Positions 20,643 through 32,224 of a stretch of DNA of 64,000 bases are shown here, in pieces. This DNA is from Megalobrama amblycephala (lineage: Eukaryota; Chordata; Actinopteri; Cypriniformes; Xenocyprididae): assembly GCF_018812025.1 (NCBI RefSeq), contig NC_063050.1:10013015-10077014 (forward strand). Direction: 5' to 3'. The notes under the pieces are model-generated. The model saw nothing but the letters and a program-made list of their open reading frames with translations, was not told the DNA's origin and made no database searches. A program made the translations under genes and the position numbers. Numbering within the stretch: position 1 is the stretch's first letter; every line of letters begins with the position of its first letter.

Positions 20643-21860
20643 TTACATCCTCCCCTTTTCTCTAGGGCAAATGAACAAACAAAAAAAGTAGCCCTTATTG
20701 ACAGCAGATATATTTTTAAGATGGAAGAATGCAGTTTTACAGATGCTAGAAACATGGCCTTCAAATGAAAGATTGGTATCAAAGAGCACACTCAGGTTCC
20801 TAGCTGACGACGAAGACTTAACAGAGCAGCCATCAAGTGTTAGACAGTATTCTAGGTTATTATGTGAAGAAGTTTTTTGGTCCAAAAATTAGAATCTCTG
20901 TTTTTTCTGAATTTAGTAGTAGGAAATTACTGGTCATCCAGTTTTTTATATCAGCTATGCATTCTGTTAATTTTGTGAATTGGTAAGTTTCGTCAGGGCG
21001 TGAAGAAATATAGAGCTGAGTATCATCAGCGTAACAATGAAAACTGACGCCATGCTTCCTAATGATATCTCCCAAGGGTAGCATGTACAGAGTGAAAATC
21101 AATGGTCCTAGTACTGAGCCTTGCGGTACTCCATATTGAACTTGTGATCGATATGACATCTCTTAATTTGCTACTACAAACTGATAACGGTCAGATAAGT
21201 ATGATTTGAACCATGACAATGGTATGGTCTAAATCCTGACTGGAAATCCTCACAGATACCATTTCTTTCCAAGAAGGAACATAGTTGCAATGATACTGCC
21301 TTTTCTATTATTTTTGACAGAAAAGTGAGATTTGAGATCGGCCTGTAATTGACTAATTCTCTAGGATCAAGTTGTGTTTTTTTAATAAGAGGTTTAATAA
21401 CAGCCAGCTTAAAAGTTTTTGGTACGTATCCTAGTGATAAAGATGAATTGACAATATTAAGAAGAGGATCTATGACCTCCGGAAGCATCTCTTTCAATAG
21501 CTTAGTCGGTATAAGGTCTAACATACATGTGGTTGATTTTGATGATTTAAAAGGTTTAGAGCATTATTCCTCTCCTAAAGCAGTAAATGAATTGAATTTT
21601 TCCTCAGGGACACTACAATGCACTGTCTGACGCGATACTGTAGTAAACAGTTGCATGGTTATATTTTTTTCTCTAATATTATCAATCTTGCAAGTAAAGA
21701 AGTTCATAAAGTCATTACTGCTGTGCTGTTTGGAAACATCAAAAGTTGAAGCTTTATTTCTTGTTAATTTAGCCACTGTATCAAATAAATAACTAGGGTT
21801 GTGTTTATTTTCTTCTAAGATATTTGAGAAATAAGCAGATCTACCAGTTTTTAAGGCCAG
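20643..21860 (-). mobile_element. 5'-truncated L2/CR1-like LINE
   Basis: Reverse-strand fragments in different frames: 21776-21564 (pre-RT region), 21524-21174 (RT with NYRPISNLTFLSKIIEK and FQSGFRP), 21159-20860 ([12 protein letters not shown], catalytic YADD, NWM) and 20885-20643 (C-terminal part). This is the RT layout of L2/CR1-type non-LTR elements. Endonuclease and ORF1 are missing and the frames are broken. Confidence 0.85.
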
Positions 21861-21869
21861 TCAGTTTTT

Positions 21870-22072
21870 GGTCAGTTTTTGCTGTGGTGCCTGGGGAGTG
21901 ATTGGGGGTTATATGCCTTGTTTAAGGGCCCCTCGGTTGTGGGTAATGACAGTGGAAGAGAGAGCTGTTCATTTACTCCCCCACTTACATTGCCTGCCGG
22001 TACTGAGACTCGAATCCACAACTTTCAGGTTATAAGTCTGACTCTCTAACCATTAGGCCACAACTGGCACAA
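21870..22072 (-). mobile_element. tRNA-derived SINE
   Basis: On the reverse strand, GTGGCCTAATGGTTAGAGAGTC (A box region) and GGATTCGAGTC (B box) form a tRNA-like head. This is followed by a body containing TACCGGCAGG and the degenerate GGCACC/CCCC core of a widespread fish SINE. A fragment of the same type is at 27540-27620. Confidence 0.7.
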
Positions 22073-22073
22073 C

Positions 22074-22619
22074 TTAAAGTGTTAGTTCACCCTTCATTAC
22101 TCGCCCTCATGTTGTTCCACACCCGTATGACCTTCGTTCATCTTCAAAACACAAATTAAGATATTTTGATTAAGTCCTATGGCTCAGTGAGGCCTGCATT
22201 CACAGCAATGGTACTTCCTCTCACAAGATCCATTAATGTACTAAAAACATATTTAAATCAGTTCATGTGAGTACAGTGGTTCAACTTTAATATTATAAAG
22301 CGACGAGAACATATATAATACATAACACCAAATTAACAAAATAACAATTTTTTTTAACAATATCTATTTCAAAACACTGCTTCATGAAGCTTTGGAGCTT
22401 TACAAATCTAATCAGTGATTCGGATCACATATCAAACCGCCAAACTGCTGAAATCACGTGACTTTTGCGTTCCGAATCACTGACTCCAAGACATTCTGAT
22501 TTCATCAAAATATCTAAATTTGTGTTCTGAAGATGAACGAAGGTCTTACGGGTGTAGAACAACATGAGGGTGAGTAATTAATGACAGAATTTTCATTTTT
22601 GGGTGAACTAACGCTTTAA
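22074..22619. mobile_element. TIR element, full copy of a common fish repeat
   Basis: The ends read TTAAAGTGTTAGTTCACCC and, inverted, TTAAAGCGTTAGTTCACCC. Inverted homology continues through TCACCCTCATGTTGTTC and CCTTCGTTCATCTTC. Non-coding. Related to the tandem pair at 2364-3298. Confidence 0.7.
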
Positions 22620-22744
22620 TTAGATTGTATTTATCCTCCGAAATAGCAGACATAGAAATGTCCAAAGTCTGTTTTTACTGACACTCAAATTACAAACACA
22701 AATCTGTCTGACATGTTGAAGTTTCTTACATTCATTATAATATC

Positions 22745-22934
22745 TGCATAAAAACAAGGCGCACATTAAAATCAGTAACTGTAACTTCAGCCAGGTGGCA
22801 CTCTTTGTCTAAGTATTTAATTCAGTACTGAGTCAAAGGAGGTCTATATGATGTCATACTACAAAAAACCCTAACTAACAGCCCTCTTGCACACAGAGAT
22901 CATTCAGCATAAAGAAGACTGAACTCAACTCACA
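22745..22934 (+). promoter_or_regulatory. Promoter and 5' UTR of receptor 4, TATA box altered
   Basis: Homologous to 9540-9727. AP-1 TGAGTCA (22829-22835) and TGATGTCA (22849-22856) are kept. The TATA position reads TACAAAA (22860-22866) where receptor 2 has TATAAAA. The upstream ATG of receptor 2 is ATA here (22909-22911), so the short upstream frame is gone. A TATAT lies a little upstream (22845-22849). Confidence 0.55.
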
Positions 22935-25900
22935 ATGAAGATCCTCCTCATCTTCTTCACTTTCTACCTGATCTCAGGTCAGAGCTTTTCTCTTTCATCA
23001 CTGCAGTAATGATGCTGTTTTCTGTTCATGAGGTTTCTGATCACAGTATCAATCTGATTGACAGGTGCAGTGAGATGCTTTAGTGTCACTGGATATTCTG
23101 GAGGAAGTCTTCTTGTTGAGTCACAGAGGTTTTGGTACAGTTACTCTGTGAAATACATGCATAAGTTATCTGAGTGGAAGACAGTATTGTATGATAAGAA
23201 ACATGCATGGATTAATGAAGGACAATTCACACTGTTTCAAAACAATGAGGGAAAACTTGTGATCTACATCAGAGATTTAAATCAACAAGATGCTGGAAGA
23301 TACGAAATTGGGGTTGAAGGCCAATGGTACATCAATATGGCTTTAAATGTGAAAGAAGGTCAGTTGTTTAAAGATTAAAGTCTTTTAGTAAAACTATCAG
23401 TCATTTCAAAGCTTTTATACAGGTATATGTGAAATCTGTTTCTTTATTTTGTGAATTACAGATTCATGTTGTAAAGTGTCAAAGAGAGTGATAGTGAGTA
23501 ATGGAGAAACTGCAACATTCAGCTGTGAATATTCACAGAGTCATATTAATGATCCCAAGATCATATTCAAAGAAGGAGAAGACTCTATTGAGATGATTTA
23601 CAGCACATGGAATAAGAAAGAAAGATTCAGTGTTTCTGATGACAAACAGAAAAATATCTTCAGTGTGAGAATTTCTGCTGTGAGACCAGATGATGGAGGA
23701 GTTTATTTTTGTGGAGTTTGGATCAACAGACACTCGTACACTTACTCCATTATTAATACTGTTAATTTGCACATCATGAGTGAGTAGAACAAACTATCAA
23801 TGTCATCTAGTAAATTCACATAGTCAGTTTGCTTCTTCAGTATTTGTCATATGTCTCATTCAATAAACACACTGATTCAGTCAGATATTTTTTGATTGAC
23901 AGATAAAGTGCCTGAAGTAACTGGCTACTCAGGAGGTCGTTTGATGATCAAGTGTGAACATCCTCAATACAAAACCAATCCAAAATACATCTGTAAAGAA
24001 TCAGATGAATGTTCAGAGAGGAAGAATCCAGGAGTTCAGGATGAATGGATGGAGAATGGAGATGTTTCTTTATATGACGACACCAGAGCAGGAGTCTTGA
24101 TGGTGTTTTTTAGAGAGCTGAAAGCTGCAGATGCAGGAACATACAGGTGTGGAGTGAATGTGTCTCCCTATACTGAGAGCTTCACTGAACTTCAGCTGAA
24201 CGTCACAGACGGTGAGGAACATGAAATACTTTATCTTGCATGTTTGAATTATTTGTTCCAATGTTTAATGTAATTTCTCTTAATTTACAGGTGCAATTTT
24301 TGTGACTGAATCTGCTCATCTTGGTGAAGAAGTCAACATCATCTGTCAGATCCCAGAGGAACATAAAGTTCATGTCTGCAAAGAGGATGATAATCACATC
24401 TGTCAAAACATCAGCACATCTACAGTGACAGAAATGAATGGTTCATCTGAGAGAAATGAAGAGAGAGTTTTTACAGTGAGCATCAGTAATGTGAGCGTGA
24501 GAGATGCTGGAGTTTACTGGTGTGGAGCAGAAACCAGAGACACACATTTGACTTTCATCTCCCTGAACACCAAAATTCAGCTCAACCTCATCAGTGAGTG
24601 AATTCAGATGATTTCATTGTAGAAATACAGTCTATTCAGAATCATGTGTGTTAAATGTCTGTGTTTGTGTGTTTGCAGTAGCTCCAGTAGTGAGACGTGA
24701 AGGAGAATCTGCTGAGATCATCTGCCCTTATGATTCAATCTATAAATCAAAGTCAAAGTCTCTCTGTAAGGGGAAGTGCTCCACTAGAGATAGAAATACT
24801 CTCAATGAAGAGAAAGAGACCAAGACTGACAGATTGACTCTGAATGATGACGGCACTGCAAGTGTCTTCACTGGGACCATCACTGGACTGACAGCAGAGG
24901 ATGCTGGGAAATACTGGTGTGCAGTGACATTAGAGAGAGACGTGAATTATCTTTACACTCATCTGATCGTCATCATGAACGAGGGTGAGGAAGGTTTATC
25001 ATCTGAATATGTCAAACTATGGCTGTGAATTGATGTTCTTCTATTTCTCATCATTTCCAGAGCTGAACTTGACTAAGTATGAAGGAGACGACATGTCAAT
25101 CCAGTGCAAACATCATGATGAACATCAGAAACTCTTCTGTAAAGCACATGAACCCTCCATGTGTGTGAAGGATGGAGTTTCATTGGAGACGATCAGAGAT
25201 GATCGATTCTCTTTCAGTGATGAAGCTTCTACTGGAGTCTTTACTGTGAACATCACTGATCTGAGAGAAGAGGATTCTGGGATATACTGGTGTGGAGCTC
25301 ACGTCATCACTAAAGTCAACCTCACTGTTAATATTGGTAAGTCCCTGTTCATTTTGAAGATTTATACACTTCACTTCACAAATAATGTAGGTTTCTATGA
25401 CTTTGTCATAACACAGAATGAGATGTTGATGCAATTATATAATGATATCGTATGTACCTTCACAGATATATCGTTCGATAATTGTTTTTTCTTATTCTTT
25501 GCTTTTTTATTGTAATGTATGTGAAATGTTTTCTAGTTGTGAAATGTAAAACATATATAAAAGAAGGCATTTGTTTTTACGTTGCTTTTGATTTGTTGTT
25601 CTATGCAATCATGTGCTAGATGGACATATTTGACCATTGCTTGTTTCTCTTTTCCGCTTTCCCACTTGCACACGAACGCTGCATTTTTTAAAACATGTCT
25701 CGAGACGTTCTTTTAGCTTACCTCCGTTTTAAAGCGCATTCTTATGCATATCCTGTTGTTGAACAGTATCTGTTCAGTCAGTTGGCGGGTTAAACAAATT
25801 GTCATTGATTTAAAGAGCTGATGAGCTAATAATAAAATTGTTCAGCAAGACTGAGAACTGATGTCTAACTTTGATGCTTGATTTGTAAGTAACATCGTTT

Positions 25901-26102
25901 GTAAATATATTACAGCTCAGATTTTCACTTTACATTTATTAACAATTGTGTATATTTGACATGGATGTTGCATATCTATGTCCCTGTTTCTCCATAATGT
26001 TTTTATGTATTTTCAGATTTCTCTTTGGGCAACATTATTTCTTTGTGTTCGACTCTGCTGCTGATTGGAGGATTCGCTGTGACCGAGTGTTTATTAAGAT
26101 GA
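22935..26102 (+). CDS. Receptor 4: six-Ig-domain receptor, near-duplicate of receptor 2
   Basis: Exons: 22935-22977 signal peptide; Ig 23065-23358, 23462-23779, 23903-24211, 24291-24593, 24679-24984, 25061-25336; transmembrane 26017-26102. The spliced frame is 644 codons plus TGA, phase 1 throughout. Domains 4-6 are almost identical to those of receptor 2, and exon 1 and intron 1 appear identical. Domains 1-2 and the start of domain 3 differ clearly. Domain 1 again lacks both canonical cysteines (LLVESQ, GRYEIGV) and domain 2 again opens DSCC. The transmembrane end reads TECLLR then stop. Like receptor 2 it has no tail and no basic membrane residue, so ITAM-adaptor pairing is not supported. 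The role is probably ligand binding at the leukocyte or epithelial surface (inference from the family). Confidence 0.85.
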
Positions 26103-26222
26103 GGTGAGGCTGTCTTTAATAAATACACAGATTATAGTACTACAGATTAACTAATAGTCTTCGTAAGATCTAACCCACGAAACTCTTTATTTTCACCTTC
26201 TCAAAATAAACACTTGTGCTTA

Positions 26223-26637
26223 TGTAACCCCTCTAACCCAGGTCCTTCTCACCCCGCTCTGCGCGGGTCTCCGGCGTGGGAGTCGGACGCTCTAACAAGG
26301 AGGCTAAAGGCTGCAACCTCTAGCGTCAGTCGCTAGAGCATCTCTTGAGATCAGAGGAGTGAGGTTTACTCGCACAGCAACTACTAGCTGGCCTCCGTTA
26401 CACTCACCCCCCTAAACCTCACTCCCATCCGGGTCACGGCACCAATGTAACCCCTCTACCCAGGTCCTACTCGCCCCGCTCTGCGCGGGCCTTGAACCTG
26501 GGTCTCCGGCGTGGGAGTCGGACACTCTAACAAGGAGGCTAAAGGCTGCAACCCCTAGCGTCAGTCGCTAGAGCATCTCTTGAGATCAGAGGAGTGAGGT
26601 TTACTCGCACAGCAACTACTAGCTGGCCTCCGTTACA
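26223..26637 (-). mobile_element. Complete TRIM (miniature LTR element) with tRNA-Gly-like LTRs
   Basis: Two direct repeats, 26223-26402 (180 bp) and 26446-26637 (192 bp), each start TGTAAC and end GTTACA. They are separated by only 43 bp and flanked by CTTA (26219-26222 and 26638-26641), a 4-bp target duplication. Read on the reverse strand, the spacer gives a primer-binding-like TTGGTGCCGTGACCCGGATG next to the 5' LTR and a polypurine TTTAGGGGGGTGAG next to the 3' LTR. Each LTR contains a tRNA-Gly(CCC)-like stretch: TAGCCTCCTTGTTAGAG, loop CTCCCAC, and in 26446-26637 the B box GGTTCAAGGCC. The other LTR has lost about 13 bp that include the B box. No protein is encoded, so it must rely on a helper element. 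Confidence 0.75.
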
Positions 26638-27299
26638 CTTAATTCAAATAGGCATTCTCTGGCGTCTTTCCAGCTCTAGACTCTTGGCCTGCGGACCACC
26701 TTGAACCTCTTTCCCTGCCAGTAATGGAATTTTCCACTATTTATGAGACAACGCTTCCCCACCATTCACAGAAATTTCCGGCTTTCCATGTTTTCACTGT
26801 TATATGGTAGGGGGTGCTATTACGCATCTTCTGGAAGATTACTGAATATCCTGATCAGGTAAAGTAGTAGCAGAAACAAGTGACATCATATGTAATCCTA
26901 TGCATATGTAAAATTATGCGATCATCAACATTAAACAGCACATAAATCAAAACTGCGTAATGTTACTGAATGAAATGTTGACCCAGGATGAGCTATAGGA
27001 CTGTTCAAGCATTAGGGGCGTTAATGGACTCGATCTACTTCATCTATGTTTTGATCATCATTCTGAATTTGATCCAGACATAGTCTTTGACAAAAATGCG
27101 ATTTTCTCAATTTTTTTTCTTTTTCTTTTCTTTTTTTTAAAGCAGGTGCTTTTTTGATTCTTTTGATTTATTGCATACAACAAAGAATCCATATTCATAC
27201 AACAAAATATTCTGTGGGCCATGAAACTTTCATGAAAATGATCAAAAATGCTGTGGCTAACCGGCATCTTTTTTCAAAAATGCTGGCAGGGAAAGAGTT

Positions 27300-27440
27300 A
27301 AAAGTCAAACTATGATGCACTTCAGGCACCTGCGTATGTCATAAAAACAGGAAGTGGTTTCTTTAGCAACGATGGACACACACTTCCCACTCCATAAAGA
27401 GATGCTGTGAGTTTAATATTATAAAAATATTTTTATTCAG
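27300..27440 (+). repeat. Partial tail-module copy
   Basis: Shares AAAAACAGGAAGTGGTTTC and GCAACGATGGACACAC with the modules at 15145-16200, 28850-30190 and 57440-57970, then diverges. Confidence 0.6.
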
Positions 27441-27462
27441 GTTGTTGGAAATATATAGATGT

Positions 27463-27620
27463 AACCCATACTCAGAATTTGCACTCTGCAAAGGAGCAGA
27501 GAGTAGTGAACGAACACACACTGCAAACTGTGATACACACACACCCGGGCACCTGGGGAGCGATTGGGTGTTAGGTGCCTTGCTCAAGGACACCTCAGTC
27601 ATTTCCTGCCGGTGCTGGAA

Positions 27621-27656
<36 letters not shown>

Positions 27657-27706
27657 ACTTGGATGCGTGAAATGCAGAGCACAGTTCTGAGTATGGGACA
27701 GGGACA
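27463..27706. mobile_element. SINE-like fragment with inverted ends and (GT)n tract
   Basis: CCCATACTCAGAATTTGC (left) and TTCTGAGTATGGG (right) are inverted. Between them lie the fish SINE core (GGCACCTGGGGAGCGATTGGG) and a (GT)n microsatellite at 27623-27655. No gene. Confidence 0.55.
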
Positions 27707-28151
27707 CCATTCTTGGCTTCACTTCACTTCAAATATGCATTCATACATTTTCATTCAGAGTATCTGTGTTTACATTTCAAACTTGTACTAAGTGATTTGA
27801 ATTATTATTGTGTGATGTTTTTCAGCACAGCTGCACTATTTAAACATTATCTGCACTTTCACAGAAGAAAAACTTTTAAATTTCGGTTGATTTTTTTAAA
27901 AATTATTTTATGTAATTGGCATATTATGACTCTTTTCCACTGCGTGGTACGACTAGGCTCACTTTACTTTCGGTTTGCTTTTCCACTGCAGTTTAGTACC
28001 GCTTTAGTATGGGGTGGGATTATAGACTGATATAGTTGCAGCACTTTTACTGCCGTGGATCTACTGACCACAATACAGTCTTTTCTTTTTTCCGATTGCA
28101 TGCACTGGTGCACAAATGATAATGCGGTGGCTGTTGCTGACTATTTAAAGC
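27707..28151. other. Intergenic, no gene seen
   Basis: AT-rich flank whose sequence resembles 14760-15010 after receptor 2, so it belongs to the duplicated block. No frame with a recognisable domain. Confidence 0.4.
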
Positions 28152-28284
28152 GGTAGCACTTTATTTTACAAACCCTGAACCTACCCCTAAACCTAACCTT
28201 AACCCCTGTAGTTACCTTATATTAACCTGTACTTTCTTAGATAAGTACACTGTAAGTGCACATACTGTAAAATAAAGTGCTACC
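28152..28284. mobile_element. 133-bp hAT-type MITE with perfect TSD
   Basis: 19-bp inverted ends GGTAGCACTTTATTTTACA. Flanked by identical 8-bp TTTAAAGC (28144-28151 and 28285-28292), the length expected of hAT. The interior contains telomere-like CCTAAACCTAACCTTAACCC. Confidence 0.85.
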
Positions 28285-28849
28285 TTTAAAGCTGCAGTCT
28301 GTAACTTTTTATTTTTTATTTTTGAGCAAGTACATAAACAGCCGGTGCTCAAAACCACATCTTTACTTTAGCCAGATTCGCAATGGTAAGCTTGTAATAA
28401 TGTTTTATAATAAAATCGGTACTAGTGGGTTTCTGCAGGAAATTCGAGCATGCCGCCGTTCGTCTTTGCGTCATTAGTCATGTCATTTTGATGGTGGATT
28501 GTAATCCAGAATGGTCCAAATGACAATCATCAGTGACACCTGTAGTCAAAAGCAAAAGACTTCGGACTGTGGAGTGGCTACAGAAATTGAAATCTACAGG
28601 TAACGCTAATATACACTAAATACACACAGTCACGCAATGCTGATGTTGTAAACATTAACAATTCGAAGACAAAATATAACAACAATAATAATTTGTGTGG
28701 TTTGATGTGATCTGAGCTAAGCAATCGTTTTAATATTTGTTTGACAAGAATTATTTTTAATCATGATTATTAGTATTTTTGTTTGTTTGTTTTGTTATTA
28801 TTAAAAATGTTTCAAAATGTAAAAAAAAAAAAAAAAAAAAAAGCTTTTT

Positions 28850-30190
28850 TATCTTTTTTCTTGTTTCATGAACACTGTGTTTGAGTTTCCATGATGAACA
28901 GGCCATTTCCGTCCATCTCAAAGTCACAGACAACAGGTGAGGTTTCAGGCTCTAAATTTAGTTATTTTCTAAGAACATTAAACAGACTCAGGAAACCCAC
29001 AGTGAGACTGAACAGAGAGAGACAGAAGATCAACATCCATTGATGTTGAGAAGACAAAGACTAAGAGCTGATCATCTTTGACATTTGCTGTTTAATGAGG
29101 AAGAGACTGAAAAACATTTATGATCAACAAGTTATCCATGTGTGATTTTAATAATTTCAATAAGCCCACAAATCAATGACAGAATATCTGTGAACATCCT
29201 ATAGATGTTGAAACAATGGAAACAAAGTTGAAGGTGAATCATAATTATAAATCATAAAATGTCCTTCATTATACATTATGTATTTAATGTATTGAGTTGG
29301 TTACTCTAACACTTCAAAATGACAATGAATCAAACTAGATTGTACATGATCTAGAGATAAGGTGAGATATGTTGGTGAGATAGGGTGCTTGTAAGGTTTT
29401 TCAGGGTTTTTAATATGTGATCAGTGTGATAAAGAGAAACTCACATGAGAAGCTCTTCAGCTTGTGGTTTACTTTTGCTCTTGCATTGTATATTCCTTTA
29501 GTCAAACCAGTATGTGCTTCAGCCCCCTGCGTATGTCATAAAAACAGGAAGTGGTTTCTTTAGCAGCGATGGACACACACACTTTCCACTCTGTTATATG
29601 CTTGGTTCTTATTGTTAATCACTTTTAATAAAAAATCTCACAACCGCATGCTTCTCAGTGCTTCCACTTTATTTCACTTGCTTGTGCATCTCAATGACAT
29701 CACATATACAGGACTCACAAGTCAACCATAAATGGTCTGTCACACCCTGCTGACCATAAATACAACATATTGTATCACACTCCATGAAGAGATGCTGTGA
29801 ATTTGGATTATATTATACAATATTAATTATAATATATTGCAGTTCTTCTTTCAGAAGATTTTGTTCTGGTTGTCTGAAGCACATGTAGATGCTTCTGTTG
29901 ACTTTGGTTTTTACATTATCAAAGGGAATCACAAGCTCAGTGTGTCTTTGTGTTCCCGTCAGCACAGCTGTTTGGATCTCTTTTCTCTCTGCAGGAATAA
30001 ATTACTGGTAAAGATGTATTTTTAAATTAGCCTTTAGTTGTTGTATTAGTCGAGCTATTAAATAAGTCTGTTTGAATCTCTGTAGAGTTTGTGTTTGTAA
30101 TTCTCTGTTCATCAGAAGAGTAATTGAAACCTTTGGCTCCATCTAGTGGCACATGTGAGTAATCACCTGTTAAATGTCTTGGTTTTATTG
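28850..30190 (+). repeat. Tail module after receptor 4
   Basis: Second copy of the block at 15145-16200, including the MMNRPFPSISK frame (broken here), AAAACAGGAAGTGGTTTC (29541-29558) and the ending near GTCTTGGTTTTATTGAGATG. It is interrupted by a solo LTR at 29592-29777. It shows that receptors 2 and 4 were duplicated together with their 3' flanks. Confidence 0.65.
29592..29777. mobile_element. Solo LTR, 186 bp
   Basis: Begins TGTTATATGC, ends TTGTATCA and contains AATAAA. It is flanked by identical CACTC (29587-29591 and 29778-29782). The homologous module after receptor 2 has the empty site, with one CACTC. Confidence 0.8.
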
Positions 30191-30658
30191 AGATGAATTT
30201 TGTGTAGTGTTATGCTAGCTGACAGGATGAGTTTTCATTAATATGCTTTTAACTGACACTGTTTTACACTCGTAAAAGTCAATCTGGCGCTTTTTACAAT
30301 CACCGCTTTACAGTGATAACATGAAATTACACAGCAGCTCTAGAACAAAATAGTGTCATTGACCGGTAAATTCAGTATTGATTCATTCTGTTGTAAAAAT
30401 CAATAGTTATTAATTTAGTTAATTCATCTATATGTGACAGGTTGTTCTTATTGAGAATTAACAGAAGTTTAGATGTTTCATTTGAGGTCACCATCATGGA
30501 GATCAGTGGTTACTTTAGTTGCGCTCTTGACCCTTGACTATTATAGAGTTGGTTCTTTATCAGTAATTGCATGTTTTCAGAAAACATTTGTGCAATGATA
30601 AAGCAGATCAGCATGTCTGTTATAGTAACAGACAAATAACTGCATTAAAGTGGTTTAA

Positions 30659-32224
30659 CCCTCTGGAGTCTGAGGCTGATTTGGGGCTTGGAGAAGTTTT
30701 GACATGCCCTGACATTTGTGCTTTTTTCAGTTGTTCATAAACATATAAATGACAAAAGTGTCATTACACTGTATTCAGCACAAACTAGGCTACAATAATA
30801 TGTGAGGAACATGTATGTACATGTTTGTATTTTTGAAGGAATAATGTTTATGCATGGTTATTGAAAAAACAAAAAACGTAAGTCACTGAAATAAGGGCCA
30901 AAAAAAGTATATTCTGTGTTCACAAGACTTTTGGGTATTGGAGGTTGTAGACTAGAGTTTTTGCTTCAGAATTATGTAAAAATTATGCTGCCTACTCCTT
31001 CATATGAAACAATATATTGATTTAGTTTTTGTAAGACACTTTTTGTCAAGAAACACAGTATGCATGGAGGCGTGAATCTGCATGAATAATGGGCCATTTA
31101 CACCTGAGAAGACAAAAGAATCACATAATAATGACCTGAAATGACTTGCATATTAATGAGGCCTTTCAGTCAGGTAGGCTGTGAAAAAAACCCTCTGTAA
31201 TAATGTCTCAGCTCATCATAAACAGCAATACTGTGAAATATTATTACAATTTAAAATAATGGTATTCTATTATATTCTTTAAAATAAAATTTATTTCTGT
31301 GATGCAAAGTGTCTGAACAATTATGTTACCTCTATGGCATTTTAGCTTAAAAGCATGCACATTTGGAGAAATATTGATGGATTCTTATATATTTATGTCA
31401 ATTTTCTATACTGAGAAGTAATATTTATTGTCATCACTATGAGTGCTGGATACTGTGTTTTCAATTCATACTTGCAGCCGGAGGGCGCTCTGTACACCTT
31501 TAGTCCACAAATTATTCTAAAGAAGAAGAGGACATTTCAGGAATGGTGTTTTCAATTCATACTTGCAGCCGGAGGGTGCTCTCTGTACACCTTTAGGCCA
31601 CAAATTCATATAAAGAAGAAAAGGAACTAGGAACTAACGACATGTCTTCTAGAGAGCGCTAACCATTGCTTTAACATCCAAATAAACACTTTTCAAGACA
31701 ATAAATACACGATTGAGACGATGATTGCATGTATTGCCTCTGAATTTGCGTCTGAATAGCGCTGGCTCCGTGGGCGTGGCCGCATTAGCGGATAATGAGC
31801 TGAATCACAGACTTCTGACATGGCTCTCTTTTCATACAGATTACATAAACACAGAATGTTTGTTTTCGATTTGACTTGCACGATTTAAAACCTGACATTT
31901 CAACGTTTCTTTAGACATAAGTGTCATTTTTTTTGTCATTAGTATTCATAAGTTACAGTTCATTTTCTGAGAACTATCAGATTGGACTTCGTTCAGAGGG
32001 AGACGAGAGATCACGCATCATGTTAGTTTTCTTTATTTTACAAAAAGCACAACATTGTGTTTTTACTCTGAGTGTACACAAATAAAAGAAGACATTCTAT
32101 AGTTTCAATTGATATATTACTTATGTCTCTATGACAAGAAATGACGGAGTATTTTAAGTCTGTTTTGCTGCAATGTGAAAAAAATCCTGCAAAACGCGCC
32201 AGCGCATTTTCAGACCTCAGGGAG
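30659..32224. mobile_element. piggyBac-like non-autonomous element
   Basis: Flanked by TTAA at 30655-30658 and 32225-32228. The ends read CCCTCTGGAGTCTGAGG and, inverted, CTCCCTGAGGTCTGA. TTAA duplication and CCCT-type ends fit piggyBac. No transposase frame, so it would need one supplied in trans. A 91-bp tandem duplication lies inside (31456-31637). Confidence 0.6.
31456..31637. repeat. 91-bp tandem duplication
   Basis: TGTTTTCAATTCATACTTGC begins each unit (31456 and 31547). The two units differ at a few positions. Confidence 0.8.

Noticed and set aside
26223..26637. Reading this as a simple tandem tRNA SINE pair
   Set aside because: TG...CA ends, a 4-bp TSD, a PBS-like and PPT-like spacer and the separate 12-kb copy with the same spacer fit an LTR-type miniature element better.
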